Below, in pieces: positions 57,776 through 63,823 of a stretch of DNA of 63,823 nucleotides (its first letter is position 1; the number at the start of each line of letters is the position of its first letter). A model generated the notes under the pieces. It searched no databases and was not told the DNA's origin. It worked only from the letters and a program-made list of their open reading frames with translations. This DNA comes from a virus: positions 1 through 63,823 of IMG/VR virus record IMGVR_UViG_3300020034_000013; one strand, given 5' to 3'. The position numbers and the translations under genes are program-made.

Positions 57776-57836
57776 TTGAGGCCATCTCCCCTCGCCGCGC
57801 CCTCCAACAGGTCACGATCCACCCTGGTGATCTGCG

Positions 57837-57968
57837 CTACCCCTCCGTGTCGCGTAGCAAGAAGATGTACTCCTCGTGGATATCACAGTACCGTACCTCC
57901 CAATGCATGCCGCCGGGGGTCGCGAATATCTTCAAATAGCCTCTAATCTCCTTGAGATGCCTTTTCAT
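57837..57968 (-). CDS. small protein, 43 aa
   Basis: MKRHLKEIRGYLKIFATPGG then MHWEVRYCDIHEEYIFLLRD; a compact beta protein. ATG 57968 overlaps the stop of the DUF6197-like gene (ATGA). Under typical length cut-offs. Confidence 0.5.
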   Translation of the reverse strand: MKRHLKEIRGYLKIFATPGGMHWEVRYCDIHEEYIFLLRDTEG

Positions 57969-58357
57969 TTGCCACCCACACCCTCGATCGCCTCGTCTAG
58001 AACCGCCAGGACCTGCTCATGAGTCGTCTCTGGATCGTCGTTGAACGCTTGAGACGGGCTAAACAGGGTAAAGCCGAGCGACAGCGCACGTGCCACAACG
58101 CCCTCGACTTCACTGATCGCGCCCTCGCATCCAGGAGCAGTCGTCCCACCTGCAGCGCGGGTGATCGCTCCCTGTAGGCAGTAGCATGACGCCATTGGGT
58201 GGCATGCGTCCACGGGCAACCCCAAGGGACTCCTCGCGTGGGCACCCTTTGTCCAGCGGCACTCGTCTGACAGGAGACTCCTGGCGGCCCGAAGGACTTC
58301 TTCGACACTTTTACCACACAGATGGCTGTACGGACTGTAATGATTATTTTCGCTCAT
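57965..58357 (-). CDS. DUF6197-like protein, 130 aa
   Basis: MSENNHYSPYSHLCGKSVEE, ASCYCLQGAITRAAGG and AFNDDPETTHEQVLAVLDEA; a paralogue in pattern of the protein at 52541. Function unknown. Confidence 0.65.
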   Translation of the reverse strand: MSENNHYSPYSHLCGKSVEEVLRAARSLLSDECRWTKGAHARSPLGLPVDACHPMASCYCLQGAITRAAGGTTAPGCEGAISEVEGVVARALSLGFTLFSPSQAFNDDPETTHEQVLAVLDEAIEGVGGK

Positions 58358-58526
58358 CGTAATCTCCGAGATAAAGTGTGCGCCCTGGGTTAGTTAGGGT
58401 GTCACGAAGGCCGGCATTCTCCATACGAAGCTCTTCATTCTCGGATCTACAGATCTCGAGATCTTGGCGGAGCTGTTCGTTCTCTAGGCCCAAGGTATCC
58501 CAGCATGCCTTTCGGCCGTCACGCAA
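58344..58526 (-). CDS. coiled-coil protein, about 49-60 aa
   Basis: LENEQLRQDLEICRSENEEL, RMENAGLRDTLTNPGRTLYL is a leucine-zipper-like coil. Start uncertain: TTG 58526 overlaps the upstream gene by 43 nt, TTG 58493 by 10. Ends in a 14-nt overlap with the DUF6197-like gene. Confidence 0.5.
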   Translation of the reverse strand: MRDGRKACWDTLGLENEQLRQDLEICRSENEELRMENAGLRDTLTNPGRTLYLGDYDERK

Positions 58527-58792
58527 GCCCTCGAATCTCCACGGTCATCCTCCTCCATGTCCGAAATCGCACACTCTACAATTTCGCGGATACTGACCGG
58601 ATTGCTCTTGAGACGTTTGTAGTCGATCTCGCCAGAGGGAAGAATATCGAAGGACCCATGGTCTTTTGGCCAATATCGCGGAAAGTTTTTGACGTAGATG
58701 CGGGTGAAACCGACCTTGTTACGCGCTTTAGCCCGTTTTCCCGAGACCTTGAGTACTGCCACGATCTTGTCCGTCATCTCTTCCGTGGTCAT
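58484..58792 (-). CDS. paralogue A of a two-member family, 102 aa
   Basis: MTTEEMTDKIVAVLKVSGKR, GFTRIYVKNFPRYWPKDHG, SGEIDYKRL and IREIVECAISDMEEDD align with the protein at 61594 (MTT.EM..KIV.VL, RIYVK, KDHG, SGE..YK.L). The 45 nt upstream of both genes, beginning at the -10 box, are also conserved. Unknown family, probably acting with its paralogue. Confidence 0.65.
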   Translation of the reverse strand: MTTEEMTDKIVAVLKVSGKRAKARNKVGFTRIYVKNFPRYWPKDHGSFDILPSGEIDYKRLKSNPVSIREIVECAISDMEEDDRGDSRACVTAERHAGIPWA

Positions 58793-58827
58793 CTTCCCAT
58801 CCTCCTGTGGGCACCCACTGCCCTCAC
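58789..58827 (-). CDS. possible 12-aa leader peptide before paralogue A
   Basis: GTG 58827 is seven bases after TATCTT; MRAVGAHRRMGR then TGA overlapping ATG 58792 (ATGA). The same arrangement occurs before paralogue B. Substitutions between the two copies look synonymous in the frame of the downstream gene instead, so which frame is translated is open. Confidence 0.35.
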   Translation of the reverse strand: MRAVGAHRRMGR

Positions 58828-58834
58828 CCCATTG

Positions 58835-58862
58835 AAGATACACACGGAGATATCCGAGTCAA
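58835..58862 (-). promoter_or_regulatory. promoter of paralogue A
   Basis: TTGACT, 16-nt spacer, TATCTT, then a leader nearly identical to that of paralogue B (61848-61893). Confidence 0.65.
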
Positions 58863-59005
58863 GACCCGTGGCGACGATTCCCTCACCACATCCGGCACAG
58901 GGTGAATCCAACGCAAAACCTAAGCATCAACGCATCAACGCATCCTCGATGTAGTCCCGCATCTTCTTCCTGCTCATCCGCGATGCGTACTATGGTCTAT
59001 ATTTC
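58863..59005. other. gap with tiny ORFs
   Basis: A 143-bp gap holds a 16-codon ORF at 58927-58977 on the minus strand (MSRKKMRDYIEDALMR) followed by a 14-codon ORF in a TGATG overlap. The tandem GCATCAAC repeat at 58924-58939 lies in it. No convincing ribosome site. I see nothing else. Confidence 0.3.
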
Positions 59006-59248
59006 TCACGCCAACCTCTGCCATCCCAGGCCTGGTCCCCATAATGAGTCTAATCTCACATAGATTTCATCGCCGGCGTCGTCCCGGAGTACCGCATATC
59101 TCGCATAATCGCCCATCCGGCGCTGGCGAGATGGGCTCAGTGTATCCACGACCTCCCATTCCATGTCGGGATGGGTCTGCGGGTGCCGCCAAACCTGTCC
59201 GAGATTCATCCGCCGGCTCAATCCAGGCACATCCCCCACTCCGCTCAT
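59006..59248 (-). CDS. hypothetical protein, 80 aa
   Basis: MSGVGDVPGLSRRMNLGQVW then MEWEVVDTLSPSRQRRMGDY and a beta-rich end. Alternative start Met14. ATGA overlap with the zinc-ribbon gene upstream. Confidence 0.55.
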   Translation of the reverse strand: MSGVGDVPGLSRRMNLGQVWRHPQTHPDMEWEVVDTLSPSRQRRMGDYARYAVLRDDAGDEIYVRLDSLWGPGLGWQRLA

Positions 59249-59373
59249 CGGCCTGCCTCATTGCACTCGTAGCAGAGACCCCGATGATGTCCCTTGGCGT
59301 GACTGCTCTCCACGTGGCAGGAGACGCAGCGGACGGCCATGTCAGCAGGGGCAACCTCGTATTCCTCCGCCAC
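59245..59373 (-). CDS. zinc-ribbon mini-protein, 42 aa
   Basis: CVSCHVESSHAKGHHRGLCY then ECNEAGR form a zinc ribbon. ATG 59340 or GTG 59373 (MAEEYEVAPADMAVRC) are possible starts; GTG follows GAGAAG. Stop overlaps the next gene's ATG. Confidence 0.5.
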   Translation of the reverse strand: MAEEYEVAPADMAVRCVSCHVESSHAKGHHRGLCYECNEAGR

Positions 59374-59380
59374 CGGCTTC

Positions 59381-59584
59381 TCAAAATATTCCTTCAGCAG
59401 CTTTCTGAAAATATTCTTTACATTCTTTTTTCGTAGACGCGTTCCTCAACGGGCCAGAATATCCAATCGGCTTTCCCTGGGAGTTGAAGACGATAGTGTC
59501 CCCCGGAACGAACCCGATATCCACCAGTCGAATAAAATACTCGAGCCGCTTCTCCTTGAGTTTGCATTTCAGATCCTGGCTCAT
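59381..59584 (-). CDS. hypothetical protein, 67 aa
   Basis: MSQDLKCKLKEKRLEYFIRL, FVPGDTIVFNSQGKPIGYSG and a basic C-terminus. ATGA overlap with the lipoprotein stop. Unknown family. Confidence 0.55.
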   Translation of the reverse strand: MSQDLKCKLKEKRLEYFIRLVDIGFVPGDTIVFNSQGKPIGYSGPLRNASTKKECKEYFQKAAEGIF

Positions 59585-59985
59585 TGCTTTATGAACCTCA
59601 CCGCGAAGGGCGTCTCGCAGCGCCCGTTGTCGAAGGTTCCTGTTCCGACATCGCCATTCCAGGTGACATCGACCGATTCAAGGCCAATCGCAACCGTGGT
59701 GCGGCAGATGAGCGCGTCGAAGTTCTGGACCACGCCCGGGAGCTCAGTAACCAGCAGCCCCTGATCGAACTCCGATACCGTGAGCGGCGTAGGGCCGCAT
59801 CCGCCGGATACGTAGTCCACGAGGTAGATCCCAGTAGGAGCTACGCACACGCTGTCGATCTTCGACTCGCTAGGCTTTTCTGCGGACACCGGAGCGTCTC
59901 CCCCGATGCTCTCGGGCGCCGGGTCCATTCCTTGCGCACAACCAGACAGAAGAACACACGCGATAATCTTGTATACGTTACCCAT
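59581..59985 (-). CDS. four-cysteine lipoprotein, 134 aa
   Basis: MGNVYKIIACVLLSGC gives lipobox Cys16, then an Ala/Pro linker and a domain DSVCVAPTGIYLVDYVSGGC...C...VTWNGDVGTG...GRCETPF sharing the cysteine/G-x-Y/W layout of the proteins at 9041 and 33742. It belongs to an operon (TGATG overlap upstream, ATGA downstream), unlike the other two, which have their own promoters. Confidence 0.65.
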   Translation of the reverse strand: MGNVYKIIACVLLSGCAQGMDPAPESIGGDAPVSAEKPSESKIDSVCVAPTGIYLVDYVSGGCGPTPLTVSEFDQGLLVTELPGVVQNFDALICRTTVAIGLESVDVTWNGDVGTGTFDNGRCETPFAVRFIKQ

Positions 59986-60155
59986 CACACCACCCCCTGG
60001 CGGGAAAGCGCTGCCGCGTACTGTTCCCTAGCTGCGCGCACGTCGAGTCGCACCGCTTTGGTGATCTCGTGCAAGACGCCGTACTTGGCGCTGGTTCGCA
60101 TGAGGTTGTCGATCGCCACCTGATACTCGAGCCGAGCTGCTTGTTTTGCGTTCAT
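59985..60155 (-). CDS. small helical protein, 56 aa
   Basis: MNAKQAARLEYQVAIDNLMR then EITKAVRLDVRAAREQYAAA; a basic helical protein. ATG 60155 used; an in-frame ATG at 60170 lies five bases after a promoter-like AAAGAT. It shares its DNA with the 3' part of the ORF at 60028. Confidence 0.5.
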   Translation of the reverse strand: MNAKQAARLEYQVAIDNLMRTSAKYGVLHEITKAVRLDVRAAREQYAAALSRQGVV

Positions 60156-60279
60156 GTTCCGTCTCCTCATCCACCATCTTTGCAACGCGTATCACTTTGT
60201 CAAGATGTGACTTTATTTTACCACCTTGCCTGACCGCGAACAATTGCAGGCAGAACCGATGTATATCTTCATTGTTCAC
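60028..60279 (-). CDS. hypothetical protein, up to 83 aa
   Basis: GTG 60279 overlaps the upstream stop (GTGA). MNNEDIHRFCLQLFAVRQGG and KIKSHLDKVIRVAKMVDEET read like a protein; the last part (SGGDRQPHANQRQVRRLARD) overlaps the neighbour in another frame and looks less so. Either the C-terminus is out-of-frame overlap or the gene is frame-shifted. Confidence 0.4.
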   Translation of the reverse strand: MNNEDIHRFCLQLFAVRQGGKIKSHLDKVIRVAKMVDEETEHERKTSSSARVSGGDRQPHANQRQVRRLARDHQSGATRRARS

Positions 60280-60542
60280 GCTCCTCCGGAAGTATCATAG
60301 AGCTTTTTCGTTTTAGTGATATGCAAGAGATTTCCCTGTTCATCGACGATGTGGATTTCTGCTGGATGCCTCTTGGCGGAGCAGACATTAATAGAGTCCA
60401 GAATGAGCCCGGGCCGTTGTGTTTCATAGTTCCTCCAAAGACTTGCCCCGAGGTCCGTCAAGGTATATTTGATGGGGCCGGTCTCGGGGGGTTCTACGGT
60501 TCGATCGCTGAGGTAGTCCCACATAAATTGTGGGGACATCAT
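60276..60542 (-). CDS. hypothetical protein, 88 aa
   Basis: MSPQFMWDYLSDRTVEPPET, YTLTDLGASLWRNYETQRPG and a C-terminal beta pair (EIHIVDEQGNLLHITKT). ATGATG overlap upstream. Looks like a small regulatory-type fold; unassigned. Confidence 0.55.
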   Translation of the reverse strand: MMSPQFMWDYLSDRTVEPPETGPIKYTLTDLGASLWRNYETQRPGLILDSINVCSAKRHPAEIHIVDEQGNLLHITKTKKLYDTSGGA

Positions 60543-60724
60543 AAGAAGCTCACTAATTGGTCGATGCGGGCCCGCGCCTCTTTGAGTTCTTGGGTCAGAC
60601 TACGGACGGTATCGTTGACGGTGACGACTTCTCTGTGTAGTTCTTCGCATCGCTGTAAGAGCAACTCGATAGTCCTTTCGGACTCAAATCTCTCGGCCTC
60701 GCACTCTTTACAGAAATCCTTCAT
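60539..60724 (-). CDS. coiled-coil protein, 61 aa
   Basis: MKDFCKECEAERFESERTIE, ELLLQRCEELHREVVTVND, SLTQELKEARARIDQLVSFL. ATG 60724 overlaps the upstream stop. A long coil with a CxxC start. Confidence 0.55.
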   Translation of the reverse strand: MKDFCKECEAERFESERTIELLLQRCEELHREVVTVNDTVRSLTQELKEARARIDQLVSFL

Positions 60725-61242
60725 TTGCCACCCCATTCCTCGCACCGGATTTCTCGCACGATGTCCAAGAGAATTTCTGCCGTTGTTGCGTGTGCTAGTT
60801 TGGCCCGTGCTTGTATGCAAGAGACGGCGAATTCTTCACCGTCTCTATGGCCCTTGGTGTAAGCCACTTCACACTCCTCTACCCCTTTTGCGAAACCTTC
60901 ACGGTACTCTTTTTCGTGCGTCTCGTCCATTCGGTGGCGTTGGGGGGGATTCTCGGGACTCGGGGTGTTCTCCACGAGGTCTTCGGGTCGCGTGAATTTG
61001 ATCGACTCCAAGTGGGTGATTTGGGCTTTTAGTCTACCCACTTCTCGGGCTCGAAGATCCCCCGCCCTGTCGTGTGCGTCACTCCACCAAAAATACCATT
61101 CGCTGTCTTTGAGAAGATCCGCTTGAGGATCTTTCGGCGAGAAATATCGGAGAGTATTATACGCCTGTCCTGACTCGACAACCTCCCCTTCGAATGTGAG
61201 AATCCCGCGGGTAAGCGCATACTTGGTGCAATAGACTTTCAT
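60721..61242 (-). CDS. hypothetical protein, 173 aa (full-length member of a pair)
   Basis: N-terminus MKVYCTKYALTRGILTFEGE recurs almost exactly at 61511; the C-terminal half is helical and charged (DETHEKEYREGFAKGVEECE). GGAGGA precedes ATG 61242. Unknown family. Confidence 0.6.
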   Translation of the reverse strand: MKVYCTKYALTRGILTFEGEVVESGQAYNTLRYFSPKDPQADLLKDSEWYFWWSDAHDRAGDLRAREVGRLKAQITHLESIKFTRPEDLVENTPSPENPPQRHRMDETHEKEYREGFAKGVEECEVAYTKGHRDGEEFAVSCIQARAKLAHATTAEILLDIVREIRCEEWGGK

Positions 61243-61251
61243 GATTCCTCC

Positions 61252-61511
61252 TCACGTACGTAGCGGATTTGAATCGCTAAACGAGAGCTTATTTAGGCGC
61301 TCGAGCTTCTTTTTACTTGAAACGATTGCAGCATCCCTCATCTCGAGGCAGCGCTCTCTAGCCTCCTCAAACGTCTCGAAAAACTCTCCTGGGGACAGAA
61401 ATGTGCCGTCGACCCCCCGGGGATAATCTCCTCGAACGAGGATCCCACGATTCGCCCTTCGACCTCCAGGATCCCTCGAGTCAATGCGTACTTGGTGCAG
61501 TAGACTTTCAC
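61252..61511 (-). pseudogene. frameshifted paralogue of the 60721 gene
   Basis: GTG 61511 with GGAGGG six bases upstream gives VKVYCTKYALTRGILEVEGR, then at a run of six C (61413-61418, G on the coding strand) homology to the sister (FLSPGEFFETFEEARERCLE) moves to the -1 frame, ending at TGA 61252. This is either an indel (natural or sequencing error) or a programmed -1 shift at GGGGGG. The in-frame start alone would end at 61338. Confidence 0.6.
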
Positions 61512-61593
61512 GACATTCCCTCCGTTAGCGCCGAATCGACCAGGTACCAGCCCCCAGCCATCTGGCGGATAAGACCACGTCAACACCATAACT

Positions 61594-61851
61594 TCATTCC
61601 CCTGCCTCAACAGAGAGAGCATCTTCAACCAAGTCACGAGTCCCCGCCATCTGCCTCGTGAGACCCTTGTAGTTGCGTTCCCCGCTCAGCAAAATCTCGA
61701 TGAAGCCGTGGTCCTTGGCGCCGTAGCCAAGTGCGCTCTTGACGTAGATGCGGACCAGGCCGCCCTTGTCCCACACCTTAGCGGCGCGGCCTTTGCTCTC
61801 GAGCACCTCAACAATCTTCTCCGCCATCTCGTCCGTGGTTATCGCGCTCAT
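61594..61851 (-). CDS. paralogue B of a two-member family, 85 aa
   Basis: MSAITTDEMAEKIVEVLESK, GLVRIYVKSALGYGAKDHGF and RDLVEDALSVEAGE; about half of aligned residues match the protein at 58484. ATG 61851 overlaps the end of a conserved leader. First gene after the 61894 promoter. Confidence 0.65.
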   Translation of the reverse strand: MSAITTDEMAEKIVEVLESKGRAAKVWDKGGLVRIYVKSALGYGAKDHGFIEILLSGERNYKGLTRQMAGTRDLVEDALSVEAGE

Positions 61852-61893
61852 CGTCTCATCCTCCCGGGGACATCCACTGCCCTCACCCCACTG

Positions 61894-61921
61894 AAGATAA
61901 TTCTCTCTCGGGGTCTGTCAA
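61894..61921 (-). promoter_or_regulatory. promoter of paralogue B operon
   Basis: TTGACA, 16-nt spacer, TATCTT, then seven bases to GTG 61886 opening a 12-codon frame that ends in ATGA at ATG 61851 (61848-61886). Confidence 0.65.
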
Positions 61922-61931
61922 CGGGTACACC

Positions 61932-61962
61932 AAAGAAAAAGCCCCAGGGTAGCCGGGGCTTG
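61932..61962 (-). terminator. leftward terminator
   Basis: Minus strand: AGCCCCGGCTACCCTGGGGC then TTTTTC. It ends transcription from the helicase and ssDNA-binding operon after the tRNA-like element. Confidence 0.85.
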
Positions 61963-62071
61963 GAAGAAACGGCCTCGTGTACCTTAGGGCCGCCGACCGG
62001 ATCTGCCGGCATCTATCTCTTTTACTCGAGATCCCTCTGCTTGGGGTACGGTTGCCAGTACCCGAGACCGG
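61963..62071 (-). ncRNA. structured non-coding stretch between tRNA-like element and terminator
   Basis: No ORF. On the minus strand: GGGTAC-N8-GTACCC (62063-62044), ATCTC-N8-GAGAT (62032-62015) competing with GGATCT-AGATCC (62034-61999), and the palindrome TGCCGGCA. It probably is part of the transcript that ends at 61932. Role unknown. Confidence 0.4.
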
Positions 62072-62160
62072 GGCATCGACGTGGATTCGAACCACACGAG
62101 CCGGGCTATCGGCTCTCCTCCTCAGGGTTCCCTGAGATGCACCCCATGTGCTTTCGATGC
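62072..62160 (-). tRNA. tRNA-like structure, type II, 89 nt, atypical anticodon arm
   Basis: Perfect 7-bp acceptor stem GCATCGA/TCGATGC, T-arm GTGG-TTCGAAT-CCAC, D-arm GCAC...GTGC, and a long variable arm GAGCCG-ATAGCC-CGGCTC. The anticodon arm CTCAGGGAACCCTGAG has no 7-nt loop (6 or 8), so no anticodon can be read; the discriminator is C and there is no encoded CCA. Either a degenerate tRNA, a tRNA mimic, or an att-like fragment (no integrase seen). Confidence 0.5.
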
Positions 62161-62173
62161 AGTTGTCGAGGAG

Positions 62174-62647
62174 CTACACGGCGGTGAAGTAGAACTTCTG
62201 GAAGGTTTTACCCTCGTGCTTACCCTTGCCCGCTTCGTCCTCGACCCGAATGCGGACTTTGGACCCCTTGTAAAGATCATCGGCCCACTCCACGAGTTTG
62301 ACCTCGATCGCTTTGGAGGCTCCAGTTTTCTCCTCTTGATTGAGATCGCTTCGGTCCAGACCCTCGCAAGCGAAGGCAAGTTGGTACAGAAGGTCTGTAC
62401 TGGGCCCCGCCGACAGACCATTCATGCTGCGATACCAAGAACGCTCCGAGCCAACCCGAATCCCGGGATTATCGGACTCTACGACTTTGAACTCACCAAT
62501 GAGCGCACTTCCGTGCATTTTGGTCTCGAACGCGAGGAGTTTCTTGACCTCGACAACATAATTCCCGATTTCAAACCCCGGGAGGCGATCCGTAATCTCC
62601 TTCGAACCCGTGCCCGTGAAAAGTTTCTTTGCGAGATTGCTTGACAT
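62174..62647 (-). CDS. putative ssDNA-binding protein (DUF669-like)
   Basis: 157 aa. FEIGNYVVEVKKLLAFETKM, GEFKVVESDNPGIRVGSERS and KGKHEGKTFQKFYFTA fit the phage DUF669/ssDNA-binding-like pattern (G.Y...I....T..G...F...). Genes just upstream encode helicase and nuclease, consistent with recombination. AGGTAAG precedes the ATG. Family assignment is tentative. Confidence 0.5.
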   Translation of the reverse strand: MSSNLAKKLFTGTGSKEITDRLPGFEIGNYVVEVKKLLAFETKMHGSALIGEFKVVESDNPGIRVGSERSWYRSMNGLSAGPSTDLLYQLAFACEGLDRSDLNQEEKTGASKAIEVKLVEWADDLYKGSKVRIRVEDEAGKGKHEGKTFQKFYFTAV

Positions 62648-62686
62648 GTACTTACCTATTTGTGGTGCGTGTGTGTGTTTTGAGCG

Positions 62687-63823
62687 CTATGCTCGATTCC
62701 AACGATAGCCTGCCTGAGAGAGTATGTCCACTTCTTTTGGGAGTATTTTATCCGCGAGCGTTAGGCGTTGCGTCGATCCCATCATGTCCCCCGTGGCCTT
62801 AGCTTGCGCCATTGCCTTGTGTAGCGCCTCCCAATGCTCGATGCAACCGATCATTACGTCCACACTTACTTCATCGCTGCGATGTCCTGGTCGATGCGTT
62901 CTCCCTAGGAGCTGTTCCCACTGTTTGGCGGAGGGATCGGGGGCAGAAATGAGGTTGCGATCCCACGTCTTTTGCAGGTTGAGGCCCTCCACGCAAGCGA
63001 ATGCACTGGCGATGATCGGTACCGGCTTGTCCACGACGTGGTCGGCGAAGGCTTGTAGATGTCGGCCTTGAGCATCGGTGGCCTCTTGTCCGAAGTAGGG
63101 GACCCCGGTGCGCCGAGAGAGCTCCCGACCAAAAAATACGTGGGACACCCACACGATACCCGGTCCCTGTTTTATCCACGCTTCACAGGTCGCCAGTGCA
63201 CTTTCATCGTGCCAAATGTCCTTGGGGTTGATCTTGAAGGTCGGCCGTATGGCGCGCCACTTGGCCAATGGTTCTCGGCCACTTGGCAGCTTGCCATCAT
63301 CCACTGCATTGGTCACTGCGAGTTCGGAGTCTATGGATTGAGACCGCGACAAGATCTCTCTCACGTAGGACGCCCACTCCCGTCGAGCATCACGCCATAC
63401 CTCGGGTGGACGTGGAGACCATACACCGTTGAAACCCAGTGCGAGTTGCCGCGCGTACATCCATTCGAGTGCGGATTCAGAAAACGTCCAACCGTCCGGA
63501 GTCTCATTGAGCGTGCGCAATGTCTCGAAATTCGCCTCCGTGGTGGCAGATGTTTGGTACACAAGGGCCTGTAGATAAAGAGAAGCCCCCACGCCCTCCG
63601 CATCGGCGCCCGCAGCTACTACTCCGGGGGTAGCCACCAAGCGAGCATGAAAACCTCGCCTTGCGGCTTGCAGCGCGCTATCGTGCTTACCTGGGGGTGA
63701 CCAGTCCACGAGAGGTCCGGGGCGCACCCTCTTGAGGGGATTTACTTTCTCGTCAAGACAATCGGCCCACTCGGAAAGTTCTTGATCGGAAGAAGGCACG
63801 GGGGCACCTGACTTGTGAGTGAA
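62687..63823 (-). CDS. SF2/SNF2-type DNA helicase, C-terminal part (cut by window edge)
   Basis: The frame is open to the right edge. Motif V region SAFACVEGLNLQ and motif VI QLLGRTHRPGH (about residues 245-305 from GTG 63799) identify the second RecA domain of an SNF2-like helicase. VATPGVVAAGADAEGVGA lies upstream. It is the missing half of the gene at 4-441. Motifs II and III are absent from both fragments, so about 40-60 residues are missing at the join. Confidence 0.78.
   Translation of the reverse strand, partial: FTHKSGAPVPSSDQELSEWADCLDEKVNPLKRVRPGPLVDWSPPGKHDSALQAARRGFHARLVATPGVVAAGADAEGVGASLYLQALVYQTSATTEANFETLRTLNETPDGWTFSESALEWMYARQLALGFNGVWSPRPPEVWRDARREWASYVREILSRSQSIDSELAVTNAVDDGKLPSGREPLAKWRAIRPTFKINPKDIWHDESALATCEAWIKQGPGIVWVSHVFFGRELSRRTGVPYFGQEATDAQGRHLQAFADHVVDKPVPIIASAFACVEGLNLQKTWDRNLISAPDPSAKQWEQLLGRTHRPGHRSDEVSVDVMIGCIEHWEALHKAMAQAKATGDMMGSTQRLTLADKILPKEVDILSQAGYRWNRA

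Noticed and set aside
61252-61637. Long start ATG 61589 for the frameshifted gene
   Set aside because: The sister gene starts at MKVYC with a ribosome site, and this copy has GGAGGG right before GTG 61511.
62072-62160. attP site with tRNA fragment
   Set aside because: No integrase gene is visible anywhere, and a full acceptor stem and variable arm are present rather than only the 3' part of a tRNA.

Overview
The window looks like almost the whole genome of a tailed phage with a contractile tail (myovirus). It carries terminase, portal, scaffold, capsid, sheath, tube, tape measure and a Mu-like baseplate series, plus its own family A DNA polymerase and a VapE-type primase-helicase. I see no integrase, ribosomal or housekeeping genes. 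One helicase gene is cut by both window ends: the N-terminal half leaves at the left edge and the C-terminal half enters at the right edge. The molecule is therefore probably circular or circularly permuted, with a short stretch missing at the join. The host is uncertain. A lysis cassette with a single-domain T4-like lysozyme and many LxGC-type lipoproteins suggest a Gram-negative host, and the Val-Asp-Ser-Gly-Pro tail of one lipoprotein resembles tails common in secreted Myxococcota proteins. That host assignment is inference only.

Layout. Leftward genes at 4-2721 (Cas4/RecB-like nuclease, two small genes, helicase) continue across the ends into 62687-61932 (helicase C-terminus, a putative ssDNA-binding protein, a tRNA-like element and a terminator). 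A divergent promoter region at 2722-2866 starts the rightward primase-helicase (2867-5059). After its terminator comes a 500-bp gene-poor, AT-rich then G-rich stretch that is a candidate replication origin. Rightward small early genes lie at 5632-7811, and the packaging, head, tail, baseplate, fibre and lysis genes run from 8570 to 42297, ending at a strong terminator. Four non-structural genes interrupt this block: 7888-8259(-), 9041-9433(+), 17258-17929(-) and 33742-34134(-). Each has a promoter-like sequence of its own, and the last three encode secreted or lipoprotein products. From 61894 down to 42334 nearly everything is leftward: DNA polymerase, HNH nuclease, RuvC-like resolvase, metallophosphoesterase, 5'-nucleotidase, dNTP diphosphohydrolase-like protein, metallopeptidase-like protein, two DNA methyltransferases and dozens of small genes joined by ATGA, GTGA or TGATG overlaps.

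How it works together. The nuclease, helicase, ssDNA-binding candidate, resolvase, polymerase and primase-helicase form the replication and recombination set. The nucleotidase and diphosphohydrolase candidates and the methyltransferases could adjust nucleotide pools and mark DNA. The late block builds the particle. Two adjacent single-chain triple-repeat proteins after the baseplate spike gene are unusual. The lysis block holds holin-like membrane proteins and the lysozyme.

The most notable unexplained signals are: (1) a recurring promoter of form TTGAC-N16/17-TANNNT placed 6-7 nt before the start codon, predicting leaderless mRNAs; (2) three adjacent genes ending in the same peptide AEDRQYDE with mostly synonymous DNA differences; (3) a four-cysteine secreted/lipoprotein family scattered as morons; (4) the two triple-repeat spike-tip candidates; and (5) an 89-nt type II tRNA-like structure upstream of a terminator. 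All calls come from reading the sequence; no database search was possible.
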